Shown one piece after another: positions 6,032-13,264 of a DNA stretch of 20,198 bases; positions within the stretch are counted from its first letter, which is position 1, and each line of letters begins with the position of its first letter. Origin of the DNA: Bacteriovoracaceae bacterium. GTDB taxonomy: Bacteria > Bdellovibrionota > Bacteriovoracia > Bacteriovoracales > Bacteriovoracaceae. The stretch spans positions 1 through 20,198 of the forward strand of contig CANETG010000015.1 of the NCBI GenBank assembly GCA_947440875.1, read 5' to 3'. The position numbers were made by a program, and so were the translations under genes. Under the pieces are notes generated by a model that had not been told where the DNA came from, ran no database searches, and saw only the letters and a program-made list of their open reading frames with translations.

Positions 6032-7348
6032 TCAATTCCGAGTATTACTCTCTATTTTTACCAGCATTAGATTTTCACCTGTTAAATGCTTCACGATTTT
6101 TAAAGATTTACCTTCGGGAGTAAGTATTTCTTCCCCTTGAAACTCAGCCTTGTCGGTAATGTAGCAAACCTCGCCACTGATGTCCCATTTCCAGAAGTCG
6201 AATTGGTTCTTACGTGATTTGTAATTGAGCGCACTGACTTCCCGATTCAGATAATAAGACAACTTCGATGCGATCTGATAACTGTTCGCCAGTATTTTGG
6301 TTGAACCACACTTTTCCTGAATCACACTCGCCCACTCTTTCCAACCATGAAACTCGGCAATTCTTTTTAAGGGAAGATTCGGAAAAAGAAATGCGATTCG
6401 GGCCAGGAAGACAATAAAAAATGAAGTAAGCAAAATCCCTTTCGCCCACTTCCGCTCCCAAACCTCTCTACCTGAAAGCAATATAGTGAGAGGAATAACC
6501 AACGAGATGGTCCAGTTTGCCTCAACTCTCTTGGAGAAAGTAGAAACGAGGAAAAAGAGAGGGATTCCCCATGAAACAAAGACAAGTACACGCTGAAAAG
6601 AATCCTGCGGCCTTAAGTTTTTGAGTTGCCACCAAATGATGGGCCCGCAAATAAGACCGCTTAAAAGTAGCTGTGTCCCGAGGTAGTCTAGAATTCTCAT
6701 CACATCAAACGAAGATGAGGGTCGCTCAAGAAAATGGTAGCGAAGTGTTGGGAAGTTATTGAGATATTGCCACCAGACATGGGGCAAGAAAAGAATGACA
6801 GAAACCAAAGTCACGACCCAGAAGTCTTTTCTTAAGACTAGTCGCGGACAAGAAGCGAGAGTAAAAAATATCAGGAGAATTCCGTGATATTTAGCGTACA
6901 AGAGCAGAGCAATAACCACACCCAAAATCCAGACGCTCGCTCTCTTTCCCGCCAGAAACTCGCGGAGAAAATAAAAATAACAGGCACTCATAAAAAGCAG
7001 CGGCATATCTGGTAACGCTAGAAGGCCTGAATAGGACGCCAGCGGAAACGAAAAAAAAAGAAGAAAGGCATTCATCCAAAACTTTTTATCCACAAGCTTG
7101 AGTAAAAAGAAAAGAGAACCTGCTTGAAGAAGTACGAATCCAATTCGGACTGAAAACTCGTGATGAGGAAGAAAAGAGAACAATGCAATGACGGATGCGA
7201 CAAAAGGAGGGTGATCAAAATATCCCCACGAAAGATTTTTCGAAAATAGCCAGTAATAAGCTTCATCGTGGGCCAGACCGAAGGAAGCACAGACGACGAG
7301 CTGAAAAAGAAAAACCGAAATGATTCCGAACTTGAGAGACTTGGTCAT
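6032..7348 (-). CDS. GT39/ArnT-like membrane glycosyltransferase
   Basis: A 438-residue polytopic GT-C glycosyltransferase of the PMT/ArnT group (GT39-type domain). Such enzymes transfer a sugar from a polyprenyl-phosphate donor on the periplasmic face of the inner membrane to lipid A, lipids or proteins. The first periplasmic loop has the acidic pair in AHDEAYYW (D28, E29) and GYFDHPP (42-48), both typical of the family; about ten hydrophobic spans follow, and about the last 100 residues form a soluble tail. It is divergent from a PAP2 phosphatase, suggesting a shared lipid pathway. The ATG at 7346-7348 has no Shine-Dalgarno. The acceptor and sugar are not determined by the sequence. Confidence 0.8.
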   Translation of the reverse strand: MTKSLKFGIISVFLFQLVVCASFGLAHDEAYYWLFSKNLSWGYFDHPPFVASVIALFSFLPHHEFSVRIGFVLLQAGSLFFLLKLVDKKFWMNAFLLFFSFPLASYSGLLALPDMPLLFMSACYFYFLREFLAGKRASVWILGVVIALLLYAKYHGILLIFFTLASCPRLVLRKDFWVVTLVSVILFLPHVWWQYLNNFPTLRYHFLERPSSSFDVMRILDYLGTQLLLSGLICGPIIWWQLKNLRPQDSFQRVLVFVSWGIPLFFLVSTFSKRVEANWTISLVIPLTILLSGREVWERKWAKGILLTSFFIVFLARIAFLFPNLPLKRIAEFHGWKEWASVIQEKCGSTKILANSYQIASKLSYYLNREVSALNYKSRKNQFDFWKWDISGEVCYITDKAEFQGEEILTPEGKSLKIVKHLTGENLMLVKIESNTRN

Positions 7349-7359
7349 TGTGTTATAAT
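7332..7359 (+). promoter_or_regulatory. Extended -10 promoter of the PAP2 gene
   Basis: TTGAGA (7332-7337), a 16-base spacer and TATAAT (7354-7359), with TG one base before the -10 (TGTTATAAT), give a near-consensus promoter. The predicted start near 7366 leaves only about six bases before the ATG at 7372. The promoter overlaps the first codons of the divergent glycosyltransferase, so the two transcription units may interfere. Confidence 0.7.
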
Positions 7360-7371
7360 GATAGCATACAG

Positions 7372-7932
7372 ATGGTAAATTATTTCAACAACATCGATCA
7401 AAATCTCTTCCTATGGATGAACGGCTTTCATGATCCGCTTTTAGATCCGTTAATGATCTTCCTTTCGGGACAAAGTATTTGGATTCCAATGGTTGCCTTT
7501 TTCTTGTGGAGAGCAAAAAAAGTACTTTCCTCAAAGCAGCTTGGAGTCTTTTGTCTCTTCCTTTTAATGGTTTTGATTCTAAGTGACGTCACTTCGTCTT
7601 ACATCGCAAAAAATATTTTTGGACGAATTAGACCATGTCGCCTTCAAGAATTAAAATCAGTGATTTATCAATTTGGTCAAAAGTGCGGAGGCAAATATGG
7701 GTTTGCGTCGTCTCACGCCGCGAACTCCACTGCCCTCGTTTTCTTTTCATTAAACGCCCTTGAGCTTAAGACGCGTTACCATCTGGTTTGGATTCTTGTT
7801 CTGTTGGTATGTCTTTCACGGATCTACTTGGGTGTACATTATCCCGGAGATATTGTCGGTGGCTGCACGATAGGTTCTCTGTGGGCGGGTTTGATCACTT
7901 TTCTTTTTCGCAGGACTACGGGGCACGTCTGA
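7372..7932 (+). CDS. PAP2-family membrane lipid phosphatase
   Basis: A 186-residue PAP2 (type 2 phosphatidic acid phosphatase) integral membrane enzyme. All three catalytic motifs are present: K80-x6-R87-P88 (KNIFGRIRP), SSHAAN with H115 (the common PSGH variant), and S149-R150-x5-H156-x3-D160 (SRIYLGVHYPGD). Five to six hydrophobic spans place the active site on the periplasmic side. Substrates in the family include undecaprenyl pyrophosphate, phosphatidylglycerol phosphate and lipid A phosphates. I chose the ATG at 7372; an upstream TTG at 7348 would lie before the promoter's start point. The last 17 bases overlap the 3' end of pdxH on the other strand. Confidence 0.88.
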   Translation: MVNYFNNIDQNLFLWMNGFHDPLLDPLMIFLSGQSIWIPMVAFFLWRAKKVLSSKQLGVFCLFLLMVLILSDVTSSYIAKNIFGRIRPCRLQELKSVIYQFGQKCGGKYGFASSHAANSTALVFFSLNALELKTRYHLVWILVLLVCLSRIYLGVHYPGDIVGGCTIGSLWAGLITFLFRRTTGHV

Positions 7933-8569
7933 ACATTTCCCATCTCCCGTCTTTTATTTCGTAGCAGATTCGATCGTGCATGCGATTATCACGGCCCTGC
8001 CAAAACTCGAAATATTCCGGAGTAATAATATAACCGCCCCAGTTGGAAGGCCTCGGAAGCTTTTCCAGTCCACGATATTTCTCTTCAGCTTCCGCGAACC
8101 AACTTTCTAACTGTGCTCTGTCTTTAACTCGCGCGCTCTGAGGAGAAGCGATGGCACCCATCTGGCTGCCGCGTGGACGTTTACTAAAATAATCATCTGA
8201 TTCGAGGGCCGAGGCTAAACTAATTCTCCCCTGTACTCGAACTTGTCTTTGAAGCGGCAGCCAAAGAAACGTCAAGGCTACGGAGTCATTTGAAAGGAGT
8301 TCATTTCCTTTCGAGCTTTGGTAATTCGTGAAGAAATATAGTTTTTCTTCTCTCAGTCCCTTTAATAAAACAACTCGCGCTCTTGGTTTATTGTCTTCAC
8401 ATGTAGAAAGAGTAAACGCATTGGGCTCGTCACATTCCCCAGAGATGGCATCTTTGAGCCAAATGGCCATCTGATCGCCAGGATTTTTTTCACAATCTGA
8501 AACATCAAGAGAGGAATGACTGTATCGGATCCGGAGATTTTGAAGAGTTTCGTTTACGTTGTTGCCCAT
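7916..8569 (-). CDS. pdxH: Pyridoxamine/pyridoxine 5'-phosphate oxidase
   Basis: A 217-residue FMN flavoprotein, the usual length, making pyridoxal 5'-phosphate from PNP or PMP in B6 synthesis and salvage. Typical stretches: PRARVVLLKGL (62-72) and FFTNYQSSKGNEL for FMN phosphate contacts, LQRQVRVQG (106-114), RPRGSQMGAIASPQS, and the C-terminal WQGRDNRMHDR, whose R-x-H-D-R contacts PLP. The ATG at 8567-8569 lies 15 bases after the stop of the upstream gene and has no clear Shine-Dalgarno. The 3' end overlaps the convergent PAP2 gene by 17 bases, with no terminator between them. Confidence 0.95.
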   Translation of the reverse strand: MGNNVNETLQNLRIRYSHSSLDVSDCEKNPGDQMAIWLKDAISGECDEPNAFTLSTCEDNKPRARVVLLKGLREEKLYFFTNYQSSKGNELLSNDSVALTFLWLPLQRQVRVQGRISLASALESDDYFSKRPRGSQMGAIASPQSARVKDRAQLESWFAEAEEKYRGLEKLPRPSNWGGYIITPEYFEFWQGRDNRMHDRICYEIKDGRWEMFRRAP

Positions 8570-8584
8570 AAAGATAAGTTAGGA

Positions 8585-9262
8585 CTAATTTCCGGATTCG
8601 TCATCACTGTTAAATATAGTGTGTTTGAATTTGTCTAACATGAGAAATGCTGGATCCTCGCCGTTTGCCCCTAACTTCTCTTCATCGTTAAGTTCGCCGT
8701 CCATTAAACGTCTAAAGTAACGTACCTGAACCAGGTCAGCATCTTCAGTGAGCTCTTTTTCAACTTCATTCAAAAACCGAGTCAGGAAAGCTCGAAGGGA
8801 ACTAATGAGCAAGTGTGCCAGGATAAACCGAGCAAAAGCCGATCGAATACGGACTCTGCCCAACCTGAGCTCGTTCCCAGGAATCGGTAATTGATAAAAA
8901 GATGATAGTGTAGAGGAGGAAAGCACTCCAAAGATTTTCAGACAGAAAAGAGCTTTTTCTTTGGGATCTTTTCTTTTTTCTAATTCACTCACCATGTCTT
9001 TCTGGAAACCCGTGAATGCTTTTTTAATTCTCCCAGGGATAACTGTCGAAATATGGATGATTTCTACGCCAGATATTACAATATTTCGGGGACGCTCCTT
9101 GAGAGAAATATTCTTAAAACGATCTCGACTCCCTCCAAAAGCACGAGAGCCGTTTGAAACAATATCCAGGAGAATACGAATCAAATCTTCTTTCCAGAAG
9201 ACCTGAAGGATCGATTGCCCTTTCGACTTCATGACATATGTCATCGCCTCGCCAAAGTTCAT
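8585..9262 (-). CDS. Unrecognised 225-residue protein upstream of pdxH
   Basis: I do not recognise a family. The protein has no signal peptide. It is basic in the first two thirds (FGGSRDRFKNISLKERPRN; RLGRVRIRSAFARF), with a moderately hydrophobic helix near 140-160 (FILAHLLISSLRAFL) and an acidic tail ending DDESGN. It starts with ATG at 9260-9262 without a Shine-Dalgarno, but an extended -10 box lies exactly six bases upstream, so it may be the leaderless first gene of a two-gene unit with pdxH. The length, and the absence of a competing frame of similar size on the other strand, support it as a real gene. No function can be assigned. Confidence 0.6.
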   Translation of the reverse strand: MNFGEAMTYVMKSKGQSILQVFWKEDLIRILLDIVSNGSRAFGGSRDRFKNISLKERPRNIVISGVEIIHISTVIPGRIKKAFTGFQKDMVSELEKRKDPKEKALFCLKIFGVLSSSTLSSFYQLPIPGNELRLGRVRIRSAFARFILAHLLISSLRAFLTRFLNEVEKELTEDADLVQVRYFRRLMDGELNDEEKLGANGEDPAFLMLDKFKHTIFNSDDESGN

Positions 9263-9268
9263 CTTAAG

Positions 9269-9277
9269 ATTTTATCA
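9269..9277 (-). promoter_or_regulatory. Extended -10 promoter, leaderless start of the 9262 gene
   Basis: On the minus strand TGATAAAAT is an extended -10 (TG-n-TAAAAT), followed by six bases and then ATG. No good -35 is visible, as is common for extended -10 promoters. Transcription would begin at or next to the A of the start codon. Confidence 0.5.
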
Positions 9278-9321
9278 TTATGTCGCCGTATAAATCTTAA
9301 AAGAACGCCTATGCAAATCTC

Positions 9322-9333
9322 AAGGATATCCTT
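9322..9333. repeat. 12-bp perfect palindrome, possible operator
   Basis: AAGGATATCCTT lies in the 190-base gap between the divergent 9262 gene and the sigma-54 regulator, about 120 bases before the regulator start. It could be a regulator site, but a 12-bp palindrome is weak evidence alone. I see no sigma-54 (-24/-12) promoter here. Confidence 0.25.
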
Positions 9334-9452
9334 AGGTATGAGCTGAGGAAAATCAGGTGCTTACATGTGCAGCTCGATCGCTCGATCTATTGCCCTCTGG
9401 GTACTTATGCCTCTATATTAGGCAAAATTTCCCATCGAAGGAATTCAGCCCC

Positions 9453-10847
9453 ATGAAACTAAAAATCAGCTCCACCATTGTTTTGATTGATGATGACCTG
9501 GATCTCCTCGATCTTCTGGCGAGCTTTTTTAAGCAGAGGGGTTATAAAGTCCATGCGTTTAACAATGCAGAGGAAGCTTTGATTGAAATTGAATCAAGCA
9601 GGATCGAGTGTGACGTGGTGATTTCGGATCTTAAACTTCCGGCCATGTCGGGTATGGAATTTATTAAACGCATCCGTAAAACAAAGTTTGCCCTGCCCAT
9701 CATTCTGATGACGTCAGAAGGCAGTGTGGAGACTGCTGTCGAAGCGATTGAATCCGGATCCTATGATTTCGTTTTGAAGCCGCTTCATATTCCCCAACTC
9801 CTCATATCAGTTCAGCGGGCACTTTTTTTAAATGAAGTTCAGCAAGAAAACTCTAACCTTAAAAGTCTATTCCAAGAAGATGTCATGGGACTCAAAGGTG
9901 TCATCGGAAAATCATTAGGCTTTAGAAAGGCACTCGAGCTTGCGAAGCGCGTTTCGGCGAGCCAGGCAAACGTATTGATCTCAGGGGAAAGCGGATCCGG
10001 TAAAGAAGTGATCGCAAAAGCCGTTCACGAGCTTGGGGATAAAAAAGATGGGCCCTTTATTGCCATTAACTGTTCGGCGATTCCTGAAAACCTCCTCGAG
10101 TCAGAACTCTTCGGGCACGCGAAAGGATCTTTCACCGGGGCGAGTGATAAAAAAGTTGGTCTCTTTGAAGAGGCAAACAAGGGTACTTTATTCCTTGATG
10201 AAATTGGAGACCTCTCGCTTCCGTTGCAGTCAAAACTTCTGAGAGTTCTCCAGGAAAGAAAAGTGAAGCGGATCGGGGAAAATCAATACCGCGACATTAC
10301 TGCGCGAATTATCTGCGCGACCCATAAGGATCTTCGGAAAGAAGTTGCAGAGGGAAGATTTAGAGAAGACTTATTCTTTAGGCTAAATGTCATTCCGATT
10401 TACATGCCTCCCTTACGTGAAAGAAAAGAGGATGTGCTTCCACTCTCAGAGTATTTTCTGAAAAAGTTTTCTGTGATGAATAACGTGAAAGTAAAAGGGT
10501 TTACAAAAGAGTCCATCCAGAAGCTCGAAGGCAACGAATGGAAAGGGAACGTGCGAGAATTAGAAAATGCTATCGAGAGAGCTGTCGTTCTCACAGCGTC
10601 CGAATTCATCCAGCCTGAAGATCTTCCCACTGACGAGTACTATTTAGATGAAACGAGCCAAGAATCGGAGGCCGTCCAGGGAATGAGTTTTGAATCAGAA
10701 AAAACAGTGACGCTAGATGAACTTTGCAAAAAGTATATTCACTATATTTTTGAAAAAAACGATGGTGCTAAAGAGCAAACCGCCAAAGATCTAGGGATTG
10801 ATCGGAAAACGCTCTATCGGAAATTAAAGGAAATGAATCTCAACTAG
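9453..10847 (+). CDS. Sigma-54-dependent response regulator (NtrC family)
   Basis: A 464-residue bacterial enhancer-binding protein. The receiver domain (about 8-125) has the acidic pocket D13-D15, phosphoacceptor D59 (VVISDLKLP), T88 and K109. The AAA+ domain (about 148-390) has Walker A GESGSGKE (178-185), the sigma-54 contact loop as GSFTGA (225-230) rather than the usual GAFTGA, Walker B LFLDE (246-250) and REDLFFRLNV. A Fis-type HTH closes the protein (about 438-462, AKDLGIDRKTLYRKLKE). It should activate sigma-54 promoters when phosphorylated. The ATG at 9453 has AAGGAA upstream; a start about 96 bases earlier has no such site and adds non-homologous residues. No histidine kinase is adjacent, so the partner is encoded elsewhere. 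Confidence 0.93.
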   Translation: MKLKISSTIVLIDDDLDLLDLLASFFKQRGYKVHAFNNAEEALIEIESSRIECDVVISDLKLPAMSGMEFIKRIRKTKFALPIILMTSEGSVETAVEAIESGSYDFVLKPLHIPQLLISVQRALFLNEVQQENSNLKSLFQEDVMGLKGVIGKSLGFRKALELAKRVSASQANVLISGESGSGKEVIAKAVHELGDKKDGPFIAINCSAIPENLLESELFGHAKGSFTGASDKKVGLFEEANKGTLFLDEIGDLSLPLQSKLLRVLQERKVKRIGENQYRDITARIICATHKDLRKEVAEGRFREDLFFRLNVIPIYMPPLRERKEDVLPLSEYFLKKFSVMNNVKVKGFTKESIQKLEGNEWKGNVRELENAIERAVVLTASEFIQPEDLPTDEYYLDETSQESEAVQGMSFESEKTVTLDELCKKYIHYIFEKNDGAKEQTAKDLGIDRKTLYRKLKEMNLN

Positions 10848-11051
10848 GGTGAACGGCGACACACGTTTTGATTGCCCTTGAACTGGTGTCCTACTTTTCA
10901 ATGAAGCATTTGATCCGGAGAAAGCTCGTTAAAACTTATAACGAGGGGGATGTTCGGGCCTCTTGCGGGTGCCTGTCACTACGCCTCAAAATTAAAAACA
11001 GAAAAACACCGTTCCATTTGCTCGGTTCATCATTTTCTATTATCTTTAAGC

Positions 11052-11900
11052 ATGACACTCATACCAGAAATTCGTCCAGGCCAATCACTGGAACTCTTGA
11101 AAGAACTTCATATTCTTACCCGCGAGGGCAAACTCAATCAAGACACTCGAAGAAAGCTTAAGCAAGTTTATCACCTCTACCAATTTATTGAGCCCCTACT
11201 CAAGTCGTCTGAACAAAATGATCATCAAGTGGTTTTGGTCGATCACGGGGCAGGAAAGTCGTATTTGGGTTTCATCCTTTACGATCTTTTTTTCAAAGGA
11301 AAGGAGCTTGGAGAAGTCATTGGAATCGAATCTCGTATCGAGCTCATTGAAAAGTCACGCTCACTTGCCCAGAAGCTTGGGTTTAGAAAGATGAAGTTCT
11401 TGAATGATACCGTCGCTAATTCCATAGAAAATAAAGAGATTCCCGACCAAGTGGACATCGTCACCGCGCTCCACGCTTGTGATACTGCCACAGATGATGC
11501 CATTCGATTCGGGCTACTGAAAAAAGCAAAATTTATGGTTTTAGTCCCTTGCTGCCAAGCAGAGATGGCGACGATTCTCAGAAAAGGTAAAGGAAAGAAT
11601 CTCGGTAAATCGGCACTGACAGAGATTTATCGACACGCTATTCACACGAGAGAATTTGGATCTCACTTAACGAATGTTTTAAGATGCCTCGAGTTGGAAT
11701 CAAGAGGCTATCAAGTCACAGTCACGGAACTTATCGGCTGGGAACATTCAATGAAGAATGAGCTGATCATCGCAGAATTTAAAAATTTACCAGGGGATCA
11801 TTCCCGAAAAAGATTAGAGACTATTCTCGAAGAATTCGATCTTGGAGAGATGAAACAAAGATTTATACAGGACCGAAGCACGAACTCCGGCCCAGGATAA
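11052..11900 (+). CDS. SAM-dependent methyltransferase with PCC motif (Methyltransf_32-like)
   Basis: A 282-residue class I methyltransferase. The SAM-binding motif I is VLVDHGAGKSYLGF (61-74), the acidic residue ending strand two is E93 in GIES, and there is a characteristic ALHACDTATDDAI (139-151) plus VPCCQ (165-169). This pattern resembles the group containing GSTCD/METTL25-like proteins; an RNA substrate is plausible but not shown. A helical N-terminal part (1-55) precedes the fold. I chose the ATG at 11052 because TATTAT lies eight bases upstream, suggesting a nearly leaderless transcript. An in-frame ATG at 10950 would add 34 residues lacking family-like features, with GAGGGGG too close to it. 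The 204 bases between the regulator and this start hold no other gene that I can support. Confidence 0.75.
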   Translation: MTLIPEIRPGQSLELLKELHILTREGKLNQDTRRKLKQVYHLYQFIEPLLKSSEQNDHQVVLVDHGAGKSYLGFILYDLFFKGKELGEVIGIESRIELIEKSRSLAQKLGFRKMKFLNDTVANSIENKEIPDQVDIVTALHACDTATDDAIRFGLLKKAKFMVLVPCCQAEMATILRKGKGKNLGKSALTEIYRHAIHTREFGSHLTNVLRCLELESRGYQVTVTELIGWEHSMKNELIIAEFKNLPGDHSRKRLETILEEFDLGEMKQRFIQDRSTNSGPG

Positions 11901-11903
11901 AAC

Positions 11904-12086
11904 TCAAGGGCCCTTGGTAATTTTCTTTGCCATCACCAGACTTGCAACGAAGCTAATCACTGCGAGAATGAGGAATACAAAGAGGAGTGTCTTCCCAATA
12001 TCCACAGAGAGACCACCAACTCCGTTTGCTCCGAGAAGGATTGCCACCAGGCCGAGGACGAAAAACGCGATTGCAGCTCGTAACAT
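11904..12086 (-). CDS. DUF1328/UPF0391 small membrane protein
   Basis: A 60-residue protein with two hydrophobic spans (about 2-22 and 33-53) separated by GANGVGGLSVDIGK. The start MLRAAIAFFVLGLVAILLG matches the UPF0391/DUF1328 (YtjA-like) family of inner-membrane peptides, found widely near stress genes but of unknown function. The ATG at 12084-12086 has a strong AAGGAG; a longer in-frame start at 12194 would add a non-conserved extension and is rejected. The gene ends three bases from the stop of the convergent methyltransferase. Confidence 0.88.
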   Translation of the reverse strand: MLRAAIAFFVLGLVAILLGANGVGGLSVDIGKTLLFVFLILAVISFVASLVMAKKITKGP

Positions 12087-12129
12087 AACTAACTCCTTGT
12101 GATGTACGCGACCGAAGCCAAAGACGAAT

Positions 12130-12152
12130 TGGCAGGAACCATGCCATTTTTT
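12130..12152 (+). terminator. Possible terminator of the plus-strand methyltransferase unit
   Basis: On the plus strand TGGCAGG and CCATGCCA can form a short bulged stem followed by six T (12147-12152). It lies 230 bases beyond the methyltransferase stop, in the leader of the DUF1328 gene on the other strand. The stem is short, so this is tentative. Confidence 0.35.
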
Positions 12153-12226
12153 ATCAATAAATTTTAAAGCACTTAACTCACCAGAAGGGGGCAACCCTCC
12201 TCGAGGCCTGAGGATAAGTGACTCAA

Positions 12227-12460
12227 TCAGAATGAACCACGAAGCTTCATGAGTTCGCTCACGATTGTCTTTTTCTCAAATGCGTTTTTTGCCATACTAT
12301 AACCACGGGTCAAGTCTCCGCGTAGTTTCATCAGGTCTTCTCGGATCAATCGATATTGATCAACAAAATCTCCATTTTCACTTTCGTCAGTGGGATGACT
12401 TTTCTTGCTCATCCTTTTAGCGAGTTGAGAAACTTTACGATTATCCGTTTGGTTAGACAT
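12227..12460 (-). CDS. Small charged protein, unrecognised
   Basis: A 77-residue hydrophilic protein (MSNQTDNRKVSQLAKRMSKK...), rich in Lys, Arg, Glu and Asp, probably mostly helical, with the repeated phrase MKLRG at about 44-48 and 71-75. No signal peptide or membrane span. A very strong Shine-Dalgarno (AAGGAGGA) lies before the ATG at 12458-12460, which is the main support for expression. It is divergent from the CsbD-like gene with 93 bases between them and lies upstream of the DUF1328 gene on the same strand, so it may belong to the same stress-related group. No function is proposed. Confidence 0.6.
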   Translation of the reverse strand: MSNQTDNRKVSQLAKRMSKKSHPTDESENGDFVDQYRLIREDLMKLRGDLTRGYSMAKNAFEKKTIVSELMKLRGSF

Positions 12461-12553
12461 GTGTCCTCCTTACCTGGCTGAGCAAATTGCAAATCATGTA
12501 CCAGTGGTCGGCACCAACCGTGCAGAGATAAAACATGGCGCATGGAGGATGAC

Positions 12554-12841
12554 ATGATTAATCAAGAGCAATTCAAAAAGTTATGGCCAGAGATAAAAGT
12601 CGGACTCATAGGTGTATGGGGCAGGCTTGAAAATGATGAATTAGAAAACACTGAAGGGGACTTTGCTGCGATATCATCCCTGGTGCAAGAAAAATACGGA
12701 GAAGGTTGGGAATGCATTCAAGAAAAACTGGATAAACTGCTTTTGTCTTTCGATAATGCAACAGACAAAGGGCTCGATCCAGGTGTGAGCTCATATCAAA
12801 GGAATCCCATGCCTAACGAATACTGGAATGGTCCTCAATAA
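12554..12841 (+). CDS. CsbD-like stress protein
   Basis: A 95-residue protein with the CsbD-type pattern over residues 1-62: INQEQFKKLWPEIKVGLIGV, then WGRLENDELENTEGDF and LVQEKYGEGWECIQEKLDKL. CsbD-like proteins are small, abundant and stress-induced (general stress regulon in Bacillus; YjbJ in E. coli); their molecular role is unknown. This copy has about 30 extra C-terminal residues ending in a Pro/Asn-rich tail (MPNEYWNGPQ). I chose the ATG at 12554, four bases after GGAGGA; an ATG at 12542 is before that site. It faces away from the 77-residue gene. Confidence 0.8.
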   Translation: MINQEQFKKLWPEIKVGLIGVWGRLENDELENTEGDFAAISSLVQEKYGEGWECIQEKLDKLLLSFDNATDKGLDPGVSSYQRNPMPNEYWNGPQ

Positions 12842-12864
12842 AAGACACTCAGTATTGTAATCTT

Positions 12865-12873
12865 TGATATAAT
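12865..12873 (+). promoter_or_regulatory. Extended -10 promoter of the 12900 gene
   Basis: TGATATAAT is a perfect TG-n-TATAAT extended -10, 27 bases before the ATG at 12900. No good -35 is present at 16-18 bases. It gives the small membrane protein its own transcript, separate from the CsbD-like gene that ends just before. Confidence 0.55.
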
Positions 12874-12899
12874 AAGGAAATACTAATCAAAGGATGACA

Positions 12900-13214
12900 A
12901 TGATCTCAAGTTTTATTGATCTCCAGTCTCTGGCCCTGTTCATTATTTTCTCGGTGCTTTTTTTGATTGTGGCATTTCGCTTTGACTTTAAAGCGATGCA
13001 AAGTAACCCGGAGAAGATCAGTCAAATATTTTTAGTTGCTGGTCTCATCGTGGGTTTTTCAGACTTGATCGTTATGCTTCAGGATAAAGAAGCCAACTTC
13101 CTTGCAGAAGATAATATTGAATTTGGTAAACAGCTCGGAGTGATCTTACTTTCACCATTCTATGGTGTTGTTTTCGCCTCGGTGACCTGGTTCGGCGGAA
13201 GCGCTCGCAAGTAA
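12900..13214 (+). CDS. Small membrane protein, unrecognised
   Basis: A 104-residue protein with three hydrophobic spans (about 10-27, 42-60 and 80-99) and one charged loop (QDKEANFLAEDNIEFGKQ). The segment LGVILLSPFYGVVFASVTWF loosely recalls the last helices of MotA/TolQ-type proteins, but the protein is far too short for that family and I would not name it so. The ATG at 12900 is chosen because AAAGGA is five bases upstream; the ATG at 12894 is too close to it. An extended -10 promoter precedes and a hairpin follows, so it looks like a single-gene unit. Confidence 0.6.
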   Translation: MISSFIDLQSLALFIIFSVLFLIVAFRFDFKAMQSNPEKISQIFLVAGLIVGFSDLIVMLQDKEANFLAEDNIEFGKQLGVILLSPFYGVVFASVTWFGGSARK

Positions 13215-13244
13215 AAAAGTATCGCTTAAATTTTATTGATAGGG

Positions 13245-13264
13245 GAAGCCACGTTGGCTTCTTT
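13245..13264 (+). terminator. Terminator hairpin after the 12900 gene
   Basis: GAAGCCA (13245-13251), loop CGT, TGGCTTC (13255-13261) form a seven-base-pair stem followed by a short TTT-C-T tail. It is 30 bases beyond the gene's stop and touches the stop of the convergent membrane protein gene. The weak T-run lowers confidence. Confidence 0.55.

Noticed and set aside
9357..9452. Upstream extension of the sigma-54 regulator
   Set aside because: No homology to receiver domains and no ribosome site, while the ATG at 9453 has AAGGAA and begins just before the first receiver strand.
10950..11051. N-terminal extension of the PCC-motif methyltransferase
   Set aside because: GAGGGGG abuts the ATG too closely and the extra residues look non-conserved; a promoter-like -10 lies inside this stretch.
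10868..11161. Plus-strand open frame overlapping the methyltransferase 5' end
   Set aside because: Different frame from the methyltransferase, no motif, no ribosome site.
12087..12194. N-terminal extension of the DUF1328 protein
   Set aside because: The family starts at MLRAAIAFF and a strong AAGGAG is placed for it.
12501..12520. GGTCGGCACCAACC imperfect palindrome between divergent small genes
   Set aside because: Only 10 of 14 positions symmetric and no second copy; too weak for an operator.
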